DNA of 64,000 bases from positions 877,043 to 941,042 of the forward strand of contig NW_020170388.1 in assembly GCF_000524195.1 (NCBI RefSeq), given 5' to 3'. The notes under the pieces are model-generated. The model ran no database searches. It was not told the origin of the DNA and was given only the letters and a program-made list of their open reading frames with translations. Positions within the stretch are counted from its first letter, which is position 1, and each line of letters begins with the position of its first letter. Of this stretch, positions 24,700-37,964 are shown in pieces. The position numbers and the translations under genes were made by a program. This DNA comes from Echinococcus granulosus (lineage: Eukaryota > Platyhelminthes > Cestoda > Cyclophyllidea > Taeniidae).

Positions 24700-26263
24700 G
24701 CCTGATAGACTACATACGCCTCACCCATTCTCACTTTTATACTCAAGCGACTGCGAGTATTTGCTGCCTCATGTATCATGTGCTATTGAACACTAATAGA
24801 TCAGCACCAATAACAAGCAAATACACTATTGCTAAAAAGTCATCTGTAGTTCAATATTATGGTGTATACTGAACGAAAACATGTATATAATGAAGACATG
24901 ATGAGAACATCCTCAGTCCCAAGATTTACAATATTTTTAGACTGGGCTTTGTGCGTCGTTATTGCACTTCAACCGTTTAGCAATGACTTCGCTTTTGACT
25001 TTGCATCTTCATGAACTACACTAACATCGCTTTCCAAGGTCGTCGCGCGTGCGTATACCTGCAAGAGGTAGTCAGGCTCAGCTCCTTGCGTGGCAGTGGA
25101 TTTCTCCTGTATTCATTCGCCAATATGGCTAACGATTGAGGACGACCAGGTGTTCAGCGATGGGTGTCTTTTGTGTCGTGGCTCCAAATGACGGAAATGG
25201 ATTGCTTTCATGTCTGCGTACGTCCTTGCGAGTTGGTTCAGAGTAGATAGATGGATACGTCTGAGGCGTGGGGAAGTTGGTAGTCATGCAGTCAAAATTG
25301 CGAAATTACTCAAGATGGAAGGTCAGTCAGGATGTCATGCTTGTCCTTTTGATTCATTCGTATGTGTATATACTAGGGTTTTTGTCCACCTCCCCTATAT
25401 TTTAAAGACTAAATGTACTCGGTGTTCTTCGTTTATGTTTATTTTGACAGGTTTAGATCTTCAGGAAGTGGTTGAACTTGCCCATTTCATTAAGTATTTT
25501 TTGCTCTGCTTAATCTGCCTTGTATTTGGAGCGATTGTAATAATTATTTAGGGATTAGTTTTCCGAGACAGGTTATCTATTTTAACCGCTATGGCGAAAT
25601 TGAGAGCCTGTTGAACAAAAGCTTGGATTTCTCCTGCCTTCTGTTTTTCGTGTAGTCCACCTAACAGGATCTCCTCATAAAGAGATGGCCTTCTAAAGGA
25701 GCTTCAGGACTCCTTTATTTGAACATCGGCGAAATGGGTGTGGGGTTAATGGCGCGGTGAGCAAATATCCGTTTGGTCATTTGATGTCCAATGCTTCAGC
25801 TGTACCCATTAGCAACTTTTCGGGAATTAAAGTTTTAGTGCTATGCTTGGATGTTCAAGTGAAGTATTTTCATCTTCAGCTATTCGTTATAGTCATGAAA
25901 CCTCTTCAGGGCAGCTGATGCGCTTTTTACCTGAAAAATTCGGTCTGTCCAAGAAAATCTGTCTTAGCTGTATGATTTGTACATTGTGTCCTAGCGAATA
26001 AAAGATTTCGTTTTGATCTTTTCTCAATTAAGTTCAAGTTCCTTTGTTATGTGCGGTGTTGGCTGCTTTTGAAATTGTTCAGGAGTCTAACTAATATTGT
26101 TGCTTTGTTTGACGGATTTTGGCTTTTGATACTTTTCTATCTACCTCGATTGAGAGTTCCTATTCCCTCCATTATAAAGGAAGAAGGAGTTCCAGCATTA
26201 GGTGTCATACCACGCTCCATGGCTGCTGTGAGCCTTATTGCCTTATTCTGCTCTTGCAATGCA
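24700..26263. other. intergenic, no gene seen
   Basis: Open frames here (for example 25210-25551 and 26051-26329 on the plus strand) match no family I know and lack splice sites that chain in phase. I see no RNA gene. Confidence 0.4.
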
Positions 26264-27019
26264 TTAGCTAGTGGTGGAGCAATCACGCAGGTGATTGTAG
26301 TTACTGCTGCGCCGACGGGAGTGGTGTAGCTGTTTCATCGAATACAAAGTTGATAGCATCAGGCATTCTGTTAACGATTGTTCCAATTGAATCGTTTGAA
26401 GCAGAAAATCGAGGACATTGACTGATTCGCGGTCATTTTTCTGCATGCGTGAGAAGTACTGAGGTTGTTCTGTTTTCCCACTTGTTGGTAAAGTAGGCGT
26501 GTTAACTCTTCCGGACCAACACATGTGACTCGGTGAGAAACCCTCACCAAAAAAGATCCCCACCTGTTTGTGGTTAACGGGATTTGCATGATGGAGAGAA
26601 GATGATGTGACTGAAACAGTAGATACCACATGGAAACCGATAACTTTTGTGCATAAGTGCAGCCTGAAGTAGGGACTGCACAAATGATCCTCGAATTGCT
26701 GATTGAATTCTGTTTTCAATATCATATTCTGATTGTGTATTTATTGGAAGAATGAAGTTGTTAAGTTTACCTTCATTTCGGTGATCTGAAATAGAAAATG
26801 TTCTGACATGGAATTGCAAAGAATGATTTATGTATGAAAATTTGAAATTACCTCATTGAAGTGTGGTTTATCTAACTCAATCGACTCTGGCGCTTTGTGT
26901 ACACTTTTTTGTGCCTCAAACCGAAAAAGTAGATTTTTTTGTAGCAGCACTTTTGTAAAATGTCTACTCTGTGCGCTTTCATTTGTAAAGCTGACTTTGA
27001 GTAGTTCAAATTTTACCAT
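26264..27019 (-). CDS. doubtful small gene with tiny introns, about 215 aa
   Basis: Candidate exons are 27019-26852, a 15-base exon 26785-26771, and 26728-26264. All are in phase 0 with GT-AG introns of 66 and 42 nt: donors GAG|GTAATT and AAG|GTAAAC, acceptors TTTCAG| and CAATCAG|. The predicted start is MVKFELLKVSFTNESAQS. I recognise no domain. A competing reading of the same DNA is one unspliced frame through 26819-26574 that encodes a helical segment (SEYDIENRIQSAIRGS), which would need a different upstream exon. Either, both or neither may be real. The introns are the size of the smallest introns elsewhere in the window, which is the main argument in favour. Confidence 0.25.
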
Positions 27020-27309
27020 TAAGTCATTGTGAAAATCCCAAGGAGTCTATTGAGCACAATTCTAAGGCATTATTGAGAGGGTTAGGACTTGCAGTTGTTA
27101 GAAATGCTTGCAAAATACACATCCATCAGTGTTTATTGTGAGGGGAGCGCACAGTTTCACGATGAGCCAATTCAAAGTCATTATAGCTTTTTTATGTTAC
27201 ATTTATCAGTAATCTTCAGTGCTACTCCAAACCAAAACAAATCGCTCCTGCATGTCTGAGTTGCGGCTCATATATGTGCATTTAAGGGAAAGTGGAAGCG
27301 AAATCGGTA

Positions 27310-30300
27310 ATGGAAGATCCGCCCCTATGTCAATATCCTTGGCAAGTGAAGCAAGTGGAAGCACAATCGGAGAGGCAAGTGTCCGAACCAACCATGGAGG
27401 TTGAGGCTGCCACGGGAAGTGCATCTGTCCAACCCGAGACGAGTGTCGAAAAGCCCTTAGATGATGCAACAGTGCCCACAGAAGGGCCTTCAGATTCGGC
27501 GTCAAACGATGACTTAGAGGTACTGGAACGCTCCCTTATTGCCATGGAGAGGGTGAGTTGTTTCCTTGGTCAAGTACCTAGTGTCGAAAAGCTCCTTCCT
27601 CTCGATGGATTATGTTTTGTGGCTCTAAGTATATTGAGGAACTGCAATTTGAGATGCTCAGACTTCGTCAGGAGGATGAAGCGAAACGGCTGAAAATGGG
27701 TCAACGTCCTCTCCCTTTCGCGGAGGTCGTAGCGGGTATGATAAATTATTTGCCGTTTTTAATTACGCATATATGATTGTCAGCGGATTTGTGTAAGCAG
27801 CGACGAGTATCGAACTAGCGAGTGCAAACTGCCTAGGGAGAAAAATTTACTTGCATCGATGGCGAATAGGTGCAATCCGACCCTTTTTAAGTGAAGTTTG
27901 TGACTGCCTCCAAACTTTTCTATGCTCATTTTGAGTTGGTCCGAGACCGCTTTCATGTGACCCATTGCTCGCAAACCCTTGGGTAATGTCATTGCAACAC
28001 AGGAGTTCAATGCTTAGCCAGTGAAGGGTATGAGTTTGCATCTGTTTCGCGCTAAACGCATTAGTCTGTCCATTGTTTTGCCTGTAGTGTCACTTCCGTC
28101 AGCTACTGTCGTTTAACGTGGAAATTCTAGAAATTCAAGCCTTTGTGTAATAAGTCTACTGCTGAAGAAGTGTATTCAATTGCACTATAGTTCTTGCATA
28201 TTTGAAAATTTGTAACACTCCTATTTTATTGTCATATAAGCTCTGCCTGTGCAGATCAAAATTCTAACGTTAGCAATCGGCACTATCAAACTTAGTGAAT
28301 GGAATATCGTATGAAAGACGAACATCGCTGCAGTTTCCTAAGACTTTCCTAAAGTCCTTGTGATACGTACATTAGTAACTTCTTATTGCTTGATATGATG
28401 ATTTCCTGCCCATTGGCTTCCAACTCATTTCAACAAATCTGACTGCAAAGTACTTTTGCACGCGCTGTCCCCTGAACGTAGACCCAAGCACCTAACTTTA
28501 ATAAGTATTGTCTGGAATCACCAAAAAGACGCTTTATTCGAATGGTTGTACGGAATTGCCTATCATTTAATGTATCCCAAAAATACGTCTCAAACTGGCT
28601 GAAGGTGCGTTCACTTTCCCTTATACTTCACCATTGCTGGTCATCCTTTCCTTTACCCACAACAGACCTAGAACGCATGCTAACCAGCCTGGAGGCGCAC
28701 AAAGTGGACTACAGTGTGATGGTGGAGGTACAAGCAGAGAACGTCAGACTGCAGGAAGAGGTTGCCCAGCTCAGTGAAGAGACCCAGTTTCTGCGCCGTG
28801 AACTCGAGACTGTGAGAAAAGCCCATGCAGCTGAGTTGGAGACAATTAACCTTGCCAATGAGGAGAAATGTAGGTGCATTGGAGGAAAGTGCAATTCGAA
28901 GTTGGAAAACATGAGGAAATCATTGTGAAGTCACCGTGGGGATTTTAAAGTCCTGTTTGGTTAAGTGCACGTTTGATTTCTTAGGAAGTTTTGTTTGAGA
29001 ATTGGCATCTGAAGGTTTACATTATTTTGCATTGCTGGAGCTTTCACGGAAGACGATTTTATTATTAGGCTCGTAAAAGGCTGCGAAATCAGTAGCATGG
29101 GTGACGTGTGCAGAGGTTGACACTGCCAGCATTGTAGCTGAAGTGTTGAAAAATGAAAAGGATGATTGACGCGCTTTATTAACGTTTCTCCTTCGTATGG
29201 CTGTTTGATGATTTGGTTTTGGTGCGAGGTGGCAAAGTGAGGGAATTTGCGATTGTAATAGTCATAGTGATTTCAAGCTACACATGGACGAGCGTCACAA
29301 GGTTCGTGTAGTTACCGTCCCAGCAATGTTGGACCACTTGAACTGAACTGACGAGGTGAAAGCCAGTGTGCTAGCTGGATGAGCTCCATTACACGAGTGC
29401 GAGTAATGGGGTCCGATGAGCAATCGCATGGAAACTGTTGCCATGAGTCTCAGGAGATCGGCCGCCACAACTTACGAGTTGTTCCGTTTTAATATGCTGT
29501 CAACTGCTGTCAAGTCTTTTTCTCACTTAATTTAACTCAATTCCTTTTAATTGCACGTGGTTCATGTGTATGGAGTGTGGGCTCGGATGAGGACACGAAG
29601 GGGTATCATTAATCGAAAACTGCGCATTTTTTATTTGTTTTGTGTGTGGTTGTGAGCTTTGTCAAAATAAAGTAGTACGTCTTGTGGACCTATCTTACGT
29701 GCAAACGTAGTTATTTTTTTAGAAAGGCCGACTGCTATCGTGTATTTTATTTATCATTGCCCATCCTAGCCAATGCACCAGTGATTAATAGGAATTGGGC
29801 TTTTGCAGCTGCTTCAAAAAGACAGTTTTGCTTGTAATAGACCAACACATGAATTTCACACAGTGGCAGTATGATTACTAATTTCTATCTTGGCAATTGT
29901 CCCACCTTTGACTAGCCATTTGACAAATGGGTTTTCACCCTCTCCAAACTCAACTGAAACGATGCATTAGGAATGTTATCATACCCTTTTCAGCAACCCA
30001 TGTCCTTTGTGATCAAAGCTTATGCTTAATTGTCGCCACGTTAGACGTTCAGTTTGGTTTATAACACTGCAGTTGCCTTTTTCACTTACCCTTCTTCACA
30101 ATTGGATACTTAAGGCATGAATTACCTGTTGTAAAAAGTAGAAGTGTTTTGAAAAATGCAGCTTATTTTAATTTTCTTCCGAATTTTCAGTGGTAGCAAT
30201 GCGCAATGAGTACGAAGACAAGTGTACGTTCCATTAGAATCCAATCTTTTCGCTATCCTGACCGAACAAACACGCGCCTGCATACGTCTGCCTTCCTTTT

Positions 30301-33300
30301 TTATTCTGCGCTTTCTAGTGACTGAGCAGTCGAAGGAATTGACGGAGATGATGGACAAGGAACAGGCTAATTTTGCGGCCCAAAGAGATGCCTGGAACGA
30401 GGAAAGAGCCAGCGTATGTTCTTTCGTGTTTCATCGCCTTAACTTATTCTTCAGGCTGTAGTACCCCATTTTTCATTGGCAGTTCTGTGGTAGATAAAAT
30501 GACATGATTGGAGCTAAATGCTTTAGGACTTGTTTTGGACCTAATCCCTAATACCCCCTCCAATCAGACCTCCTGATGGTGTTTATGTAGTATTCGGTTG
30601 CATTGGAACCACCAACTAGGTAGGACCAAGGCCCACCATATGAATTCGCGTCATATTGGAAGGCTTCTTTGTTTCAATGGTAGAAGGGTAATTTACCCCA
30701 TCGCCTTCCTCGGGCAAAAGGTGTCGTTCGGGGGTACATCTGGGAAACGTGTCATAGCAGTTGCTTTTTATATCACCAAAACTTATGGCAACGTTTCTCT
30801 CAAATTGAAAACGATGCCCATCAGTATTCTAAGCTATCTTTTATTATCCCTAACTTTATATGATAATTAAAATCTAAAGCTGCATTATTTACGCATTGAA
30901 GCAAGCCTCAGGTAATGCTGCTTTACTGAACGTGAAGCAAATGAGGATTCGTACGACTGGTCTTCACCACCATTATAGATCGTCAATATCCCATCTGTTT
31001 GCATTGACTGACATTGTTAGATGTCATTTTCCACATGTAGGTAGTGATCAATCCGTTTAGCTGCCAGAATCCACAAATTTTCATAGATGGTTGAACTCTT
31101 AGGCTATGATATGGCATGAGAAGGCTTTTAATAATTCCAAGGTAATGATATGCGCAACCGTAAAACGATGACGGCACCATATTTTTTGAAAAGTCGAGGA
31201 GGTTCCAATGTGATGGAGTGAAATACATGCTCGGTAGTTTGTTAGATCAAAACTGCACCACAACGCCTGTGTTGTTGTTGATTCCAGATTTCATTCTTCA
31301 GCTTTCCTTTCCATTTTATTGTTGGTCAGCTCTCTATCGAGGCCAATCTTAGGTGTGCTGTGGCTTAGGGTACTGTTTCTCTTGCATTGCTTGCGTGATC
31401 GGTCCTTTTTGTTGGCTGAAATTTTAGGGCTAGTTAAAAGGAGCCTTACTTTACCATAGAGCCTGCGTCTTACGTTAAACTTTAACCCTGGAGTATACAT
31501 AACTTAAGCTTCCACACGGCTTCGCAGCTGGAATCGTGTTCTTTGAAACCATCCAGTAGGTGGAAGCATTATTTTTCTATTACTTACGTTATCGGGAAAT
31601 GTGTTTGGTGAAAGATCCTGCTAAACATCCTGTAGCAAGCACATTATCAATCTCGTTTACGACCCAGCTTATTACAGCATTTGGAGACTAAAATTTCATA
31701 ATTGCAGCATTGAAATGAAAGCAGATCGTGAGTCATTACTGAATGTAGCGGAGAATAAGTGTGGAATGAATGCTTAACGTCTATGCGGTAAACAAGTCAA
31801 GGTGGAGGAGTAGGCTGGCTTTTTTAGGGGAAGTTCTGTAATCTTTTCCGAAGGCGACTTTGAATCCCTTTCAGCTTTTGATTGATCATGCCAACGAGCT
31901 GGCTTCGATGGTCAAATCAAAGGAACAGAAAATGACAGAGGAAGAGCCCGATTTTCGCACTGAAATTCTACGACAGGTAAATTGGTGATGAGTTGGTTTT
32001 TGTTGTATTTTCTACATGAAGTTCTTGCTATGCCCTAAACGACTTGGCCTCAAATGTAAACCATGAGTAAGGAAATTGAGTGCTACTTTCACTGTCATCA
32101 TGGGGTGAATGCGGTGCTTGTGTTACTGCAGACAACGTTAGAAGGTGTACAAGTTCGGAATTAGCTTTGGCATAAGCAGCACCATAACTGAGAAACTAAT
32201 AGCATTGGCGGTGGTGGTATGAGCACCGATTCGTGCATTAGCATCATCAGAATTCTGTTTCAATGGGATGAAATTCATATTTCGTGAGAATGGAGAGATC
32301 TTCGTAATGATACACATTTGCAACAATTACCATTTCACTGCGGAATCACAAGTGGTTTAGGGTGTTTTTTTTCTTGCCTACTTGATTATGGATGCAACAT
32401 AGTTTGACCTTTTTTTATTAAATGAACATCAGACATTGAACAGGAGTTTTAGATTTTGCTAAGTGATATGATGTTTGGTGGGAGACTGTCCAGGCTCATT
32501 TACTCACAGGTTATTCCAGTGTACGTGTGGTCGTAAATGTCCCACTTTGGTGTTTTTGCCTTTCCTCTTAGATAAACGAGGTGCAGAACCAGGCGCGTGA
32601 GCAGGTAGCCCAATTGCAGAGTAGAATTGAGCAGCTTCTGACTGCTTCCACCATGGTGAAGACTTCAACGAGGACGTCAAGGGAAAGAGCAAGGGGCAAC
32701 AGTGGTAAGACGCCGATCGCTATGCCGACGCCACCACCTCAGTTGCAGTGGCCTCTGCAGCAACAGGAGGCAGAGAATGTGTTGCATAAATCGCCGCCGA
32801 GGGTCCCAAGAAAGGTCATGCTTTACCCTTCGCTTAACAGAAACTGTGATGGTGTAGATTTACACAGGTGGATATTGGACCTTCATCCAGCTGTATGAAC
32901 GACAGGTGGATGGGTCTAAATCATCCACAGACTGAATTGTGGGTATAGTATGATGAATTTTACTTTGGATCGGAAAGGTTGCCTTTTACAGCCGGAACTG
33001 ACAGTCTTATACCTTTTGATGCAATTGTGAAATTAAGGCTTCCATTCAAACGTAGAACTGAAGGCTGAAAATTAGGGCAAAGGGTGTAAAAGTGCAAGTG
33101 TATGCTCTTTGTGAAGTTTTTGATACATTCAGAATCATTCGGATAACAGAAAAGATTTAATGTGACAGACTTGCTTTGTGTTTCGAAAGCTCTCGATTTA
33201 TGCTGTTCCTTGTGTGGCTTTTTCCATTAGGATAGGCGTACTGATACGTTTATTCTCGTTGTACATGGAAAGCTGGTGTATTTCATAGGAGGTTCTGCTT

Positions 33301-36300
33301 GGAGGGCTCAACAAGTACAATGAGACAGGTTTCCGGACATTCCATCCTTCTGTTCAGTTAGCTTTTCGATGCTTTATCCAGTTGTTTGTAGTGGTCAATT
33401 TCTATAAGGAACAGCATATGGGGCGAGATTGAGCTGTTGAGTGTTTTGGATCAGTGATCGTAGTACTTCGTTGGAAGGTAGTTTAGTAACCCACATCCAT
33501 GGTAATTACTTGTCTCGAAATTGCCTGTGGGGAAGGCAGTGATGGTGGATTTGATTTACTTTACTGAGAGCATATCCACAGTTTTACTCACTGTAATGTA
33601 TTTTTGAATTTTAATGAGATTCCTTGAAGTAAAAGGAGTCGGTGGAATCGTTCTAATTTGACTCTGCAGACACAATGAGGTACTAGAGTTGATGCATTCT
33701 GAGGAATCCTTTGCTGTCAATTTGGAAGGATTCGGGCACCTATTCTTCTAACAGGTCACTAATGCAATGTCATTCGGCCGTCTAATTGAGTTGATATTTC
33801 CAAGCAAGACGTGTTAGGTATCGAGATTTTAAGGAGTGGCTTTCTCTTAATTGCCTTCCACATCAGTATTCTCTCTCTAGTGAGTAACTACTCAGTCATT
33901 CAACGGAATTTCTTTTTTAGGCCTACTTTGTTGAAGGCATTACAGTTGCCCTTCTAATCGACTAATCTGATTTCCTCGGTCTACCTCACCTCACTAAGGT
34001 CCATGATTCAGTAAAACTAAGGCATCATTGTAGGGCCACGAAATTATCACCTGGTCCACTTTTAATGATCCGTTTCCTCTCACTTCTTGCATTTTGTTTG
34101 CTGAATCCCTTTGACACTTCAATGTAGCTTGGCCCTGATATAATCAGGTGCTGCAGTTACCCATAATAATGTTATATTCTCAGCGAAGGAATTATTGTCT
34201 TCAAGTAAACTGTAAAATGATTTTACAGGAGGACTTGAAATTCGAATCACTAAAGATGGAATCAAGGTGATGTGATCTAGAATGAAGGTTGGCATAAATG
34301 CAACACGTCACAGCAATGCCACAAGTGTACCATTAAAAAATCAAGAGACCATTATCGGCTTAGATTTTCAACAAACACAAGAAAGAAGATAGTAGAAAAG
34401 ATGTTATTGACTAAAAAATTGTGTGCGTTTCAGATGTCAGCACATTGGAATCACCAAGCTGCTGGTTCATTTACCCGAATCCCAGCACAGAGTGAGGAGG
34501 TCTTCGGAAACACCGGAAGTGGACAGAAGCGTGGTTACGGCGAGACCGTCCAAGTCCCACCACCCAAACCACCGGTAGGAGCGGCAGCTCAACTACCAGC
34601 AAGGAAGTCGTTAAAGGTTGCGGCGGTGCCCCCAGTCCTTGTCATGGCTGAGGAGCCACATCCCCTATTGGGGTCCCCTGCAAAGCTTAAGGGAAAGGCG
34701 GGTGAGTGCCTGGAATTGCCACATTCGAAGTGGGGCAAAGCGACGGATTTGTTGAACCAACGACCATTGGAAGCCTCTTTCTTTCAGCTGGTAAGAAAGT
34801 TGATAACAAATTTTATTCTTGACGTGAATTAAAAGTTACGAGCGTAGAATCCTGCTCTACATCTTATGGTGGAATTTTTTCATGGTCTTGCCTCGACGAC
34901 CTCTATTTGTTTTTCTACCTCTCACAAATAAAGGAGTTACTTTAGTCAAGGCGTAAAACCCGAAATACTGAACCATTTTTTGCTTATTCAGCAATAAAGA
35001 AACGTTGAAAACAGTGGGCACTTTACGAACTATTGACAAGAAAATTTGATTGTTTTCATAGGTCACAGGGAATGAAAAAATACTTGACGAAATTAAGATG
35101 GAATTCAGCATAGAGATTTGCCAATTTTCCATAGTTTAAATCGAGCAGACCATGAATGTGCAGCTCTTTGAAAAATTCAGCATTGTGCTACTTCAAGTGC
35201 ATTGTCATTTGCCCATCACTCGAGTCCCGTCTAATCTCGCCTTCCTTAGTTCATTTTGCTGCAGAAACCCCCGCTTGGTCGTACCTCATACGACTGTCCA
35301 AGACCAATAAGGCCGATTTTTTGTTCCTACTCTTATCTATTCTATCATTTTGTCAAGTAGCCTTCAGAACAAATCTATCAACACATTATCACAATATTGG
35401 GATAGGCCTCCGTTGATGAGCTCGATATTGCTTGATGCATACATGCGATAAAATGCATCCAACCATCCGAATCCGTCTTATGCAGTAGGCTGGTTCAGTT
35501 GGAATGCTATCTACGTCAAGCGTTGCCTCCGATTTACACCGTTTGGGATCACTGCATAGGCTTTTTTATTAGAGCTACTTCCAAGTCAGGTTTATTCTAG
35601 CTTAAAGAAATTTGCATTCGCATTGGGCTTCCTACTTTTACCAAGTTTGGGGAAAAAAGGAGCAAATGTGTGAGTTGAATAGATTCATCAAAATTTCCAT
35701 CGTCCCATTATAATGATCTCTCACCTTCCCCGTCAAGACTCGTAAAGGCAATTTTCGAGGCAGCAGTCAACGTGAATCACTGAAGATTTGCATGATCGGT
35801 ATTAGGGGGAAAAATTATCTAGGAAAGAGGACCATACTGCCATAGTTTGACCGTCACCACCGAAATTGTCATTAATTTTTGTTCATTGATAGGAAAGTCA
35901 ATTTGATAAAGCTTATTTATAATTTGAAACCCTAAGGGCCAAATAATTTGGTGAAGCTATTCAGAATAAAACATGAACTGCAGAAAAATTCCTTGAATTA
36001 ATCGCTCTTGCTACCCATAGGTACAGGGCAACGAGTTTCGCCTTTATTGGACGCTTATACCTGTTGAAGCCCTTGTACTTGTAGACCCAAAAAGCTGTCT
36101 ATCCTTCCTCGCATGTGTTTATCTAGTGCTACCGCCAAGAAACTTTGGTGGCCATCACCTGGGAGCTGTGGATGAGAATAGGGCGTCATCTCCTTCTATT
36201 TAGCAATAGCCAATGATGCAATTGTGCGTTTAACAAATGGTGGAGTAGGAAAGTCATTTCTCAGCATTCCACGCCTGCGCCTTATATTGCATGTATGTAG

Positions 36301-36937
36301 GCGTTCGCATCCTCTAAGTCCCTACAAGTTACAACAAGTCCTAACAGGGGCTTACACTGAGAGCTGCATTAGGGTTTAGGCACTCGATACCTTTGATAAC
36401 AGTTAATTAAGTCAGAATTTGTCCGCTAAACTCGGAAATATGCGTAGCACTAAGTGCTGTAGGGACTAATTAACCGAAATGAAGCATCTATGGAGGACAA
36501 AAACGACTTTCTTGCCATATAGCAAACTTTTTAAGCGGTAAACCTTGAAAGCCTTTAGCCCTAGCATTTCATTCTGATCATCATGGTCTTTCTAAATGCT
36601 TCCACAAAATTACACTACTTTTGGGGTAGATCTCCCGAATTTACTAGATATTTGCTTCTCCGTGAGATTGATATTCATCTAAGAGGCCGCGAACAACTGC
36701 CGTATTTAGCCGCCTGCCGACGCACTAAATGCCAACTTCATGACCTCTGATGACTGGTTTGACTACGGAGATGAGCAGTCTCAAAACGGAATTCAAGGCC
36801 AAGTGGCGGATGTTTCTCAAGCTCTTCCACCTCCACTGCCATCGATATCGCCAATGCCACTACACCAGCAGCAGCAGCAGGTTGGATTTGGTGAGAAAAG
36901 GAGGCATCTTTTCACCGTCCATTCGGGTAGCAATTGA
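27310..36937 (+). CDS. coiled-coil protein of unknown family, nine exons, about 536 aa
   Basis: Exons are 27310-27552, 27630-27735, 28666-28869, 30191-30223, 30319-30413, 31875-31976, 32572-32814, 34434-34790 and 36710-36937. The phases chain (0,1,1,1,0,0,0,0) with GT-AG sites throughout. The donor at 32815 (GTCATG) is weak, so an exon in the following 1.6 kb could be missing. The start is the ATG at 27310; an in-frame TAA lies upstream at 27283. The N-terminus (1-75) is acidic and Ser/Thr/Val-rich. Residues from about 76 to 320 are strongly heptad-like (YIEELQFEMLRLRQEDEAKR, ENVRLQEEVAQLSEETQFLR, QVAQLQSRIEQLL). After that comes a basic, Pro-rich disordered region (PTPPPQLQWPLQQQE, VQVPPPKPPVG) and a C-terminus with DDWFDYGDE and a five-Gln run. 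The architecture suggests a scaffold, motor adaptor or centrosomal protein, but no family motif supports a name. Confidence 0.7.
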
Positions 36938-37964
36938 CTTGTTGATGGCTTCCATTTGACCGATACATTATCTTGTCAAACCGCATAGTTTGTGCAGTTA
37001 ATAGCACATTTTCAAAAGTTACTTCCTCCCTCTCCTGTATGTTGCCTGAATCTGTTTGTATTCTGTTGTGATCATTTTGTCTTTTCGAAGAGAACTATCT
37101 GTTGCGTTTGCGATGGCTCTGGATGATTAATTCTGGAATTGTATTTGTGGCATTACCAGACAAAGAAATGCGATTCCCCTGTACTACGTGTGAAAAGGTG
37201 AACAATTGCACTAACTAACGTCTGCTTGTGGGCGCTGCTAAAAATTACTTGCTTAGCATAATTTCAGAGCACAATCTGCACCTTCAAAGAGAGTAGTCTT
37301 TGCCAGATAAAACGCTGACCAACGAGAACGAGGCTGGATGTCTGCAACTCACCACCGAGCACACTCAACATAAAGGAAACAAACTGTTCAATGCTAGACG
37401 AAAGGCACCTTTCCCTTGGTGAAATTGGGTAAGTACTTAGAGTAAAGCTTCCAGAGTGGGGAGAATACTTGTCCTCGAAGTTTTGCTGTGTACATTAACT
37501 TGGCCAATCTAGAAATTACAAGGATTTGTATACGAAAAGTACAAGTTGGCTCAAGTGCTAAGTTGTATTCCACTAGACCAACATATTTCTTTATAAACAA
37601 GCTAGGGCTATAAATATGTGTATTCAAAAAAGCAAGTGATTTTTAAATTATTTTGCTTAGAATCTAATTATATAACGTCTTGACCAAGTTTAATCTGAAA
37701 TTTCACTTACTGGCTAAATACAATCTAAGCAATTTATTTTAGTGATCGATTGATGGTGGCGCACTGCTTGAGTGGTCTGCGAATTGGTTTTTGTATTTGA
37801 CGGTAGAACGCACACAGTGTGGTCTCCCACAGTTACCTTTATCCCCCATATAGCTGTTACTAACAGTTAGTCGTTTAAATCGATCGATTTGCTCGTTGGG
37901 CTGTCGGGTCCTTTGCATTTTGGGTCAGATTTATATCAATTCATATGTTCAAAGGCTTTAAGTT
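36938..37964. other. intergenic region upstream of XPC
   Basis: About 1 kb between the coiled-coil gene and the XPC start, AT-rich, with no exon seen. It must hold the 3' UTR of the former and the promoter of the latter. A TTTATATC stretch at about 37929-37936 is TATA-like but not convincing. Confidence 0.4.

Noticed and set aside
24618..24872. Open frame with a poly-leucine run
   Set aside because: The leucines are a translation of the (CTC)n microsatellite; there is no other support for a gene.
34228..34265. Possible 38-base exon (EDLKFESLK) between exons seven and eight of the coiled-coil gene
   Set aside because: Its length is not a multiple of three and inclusion would shift the frame of the next exon, which fits directly without it.
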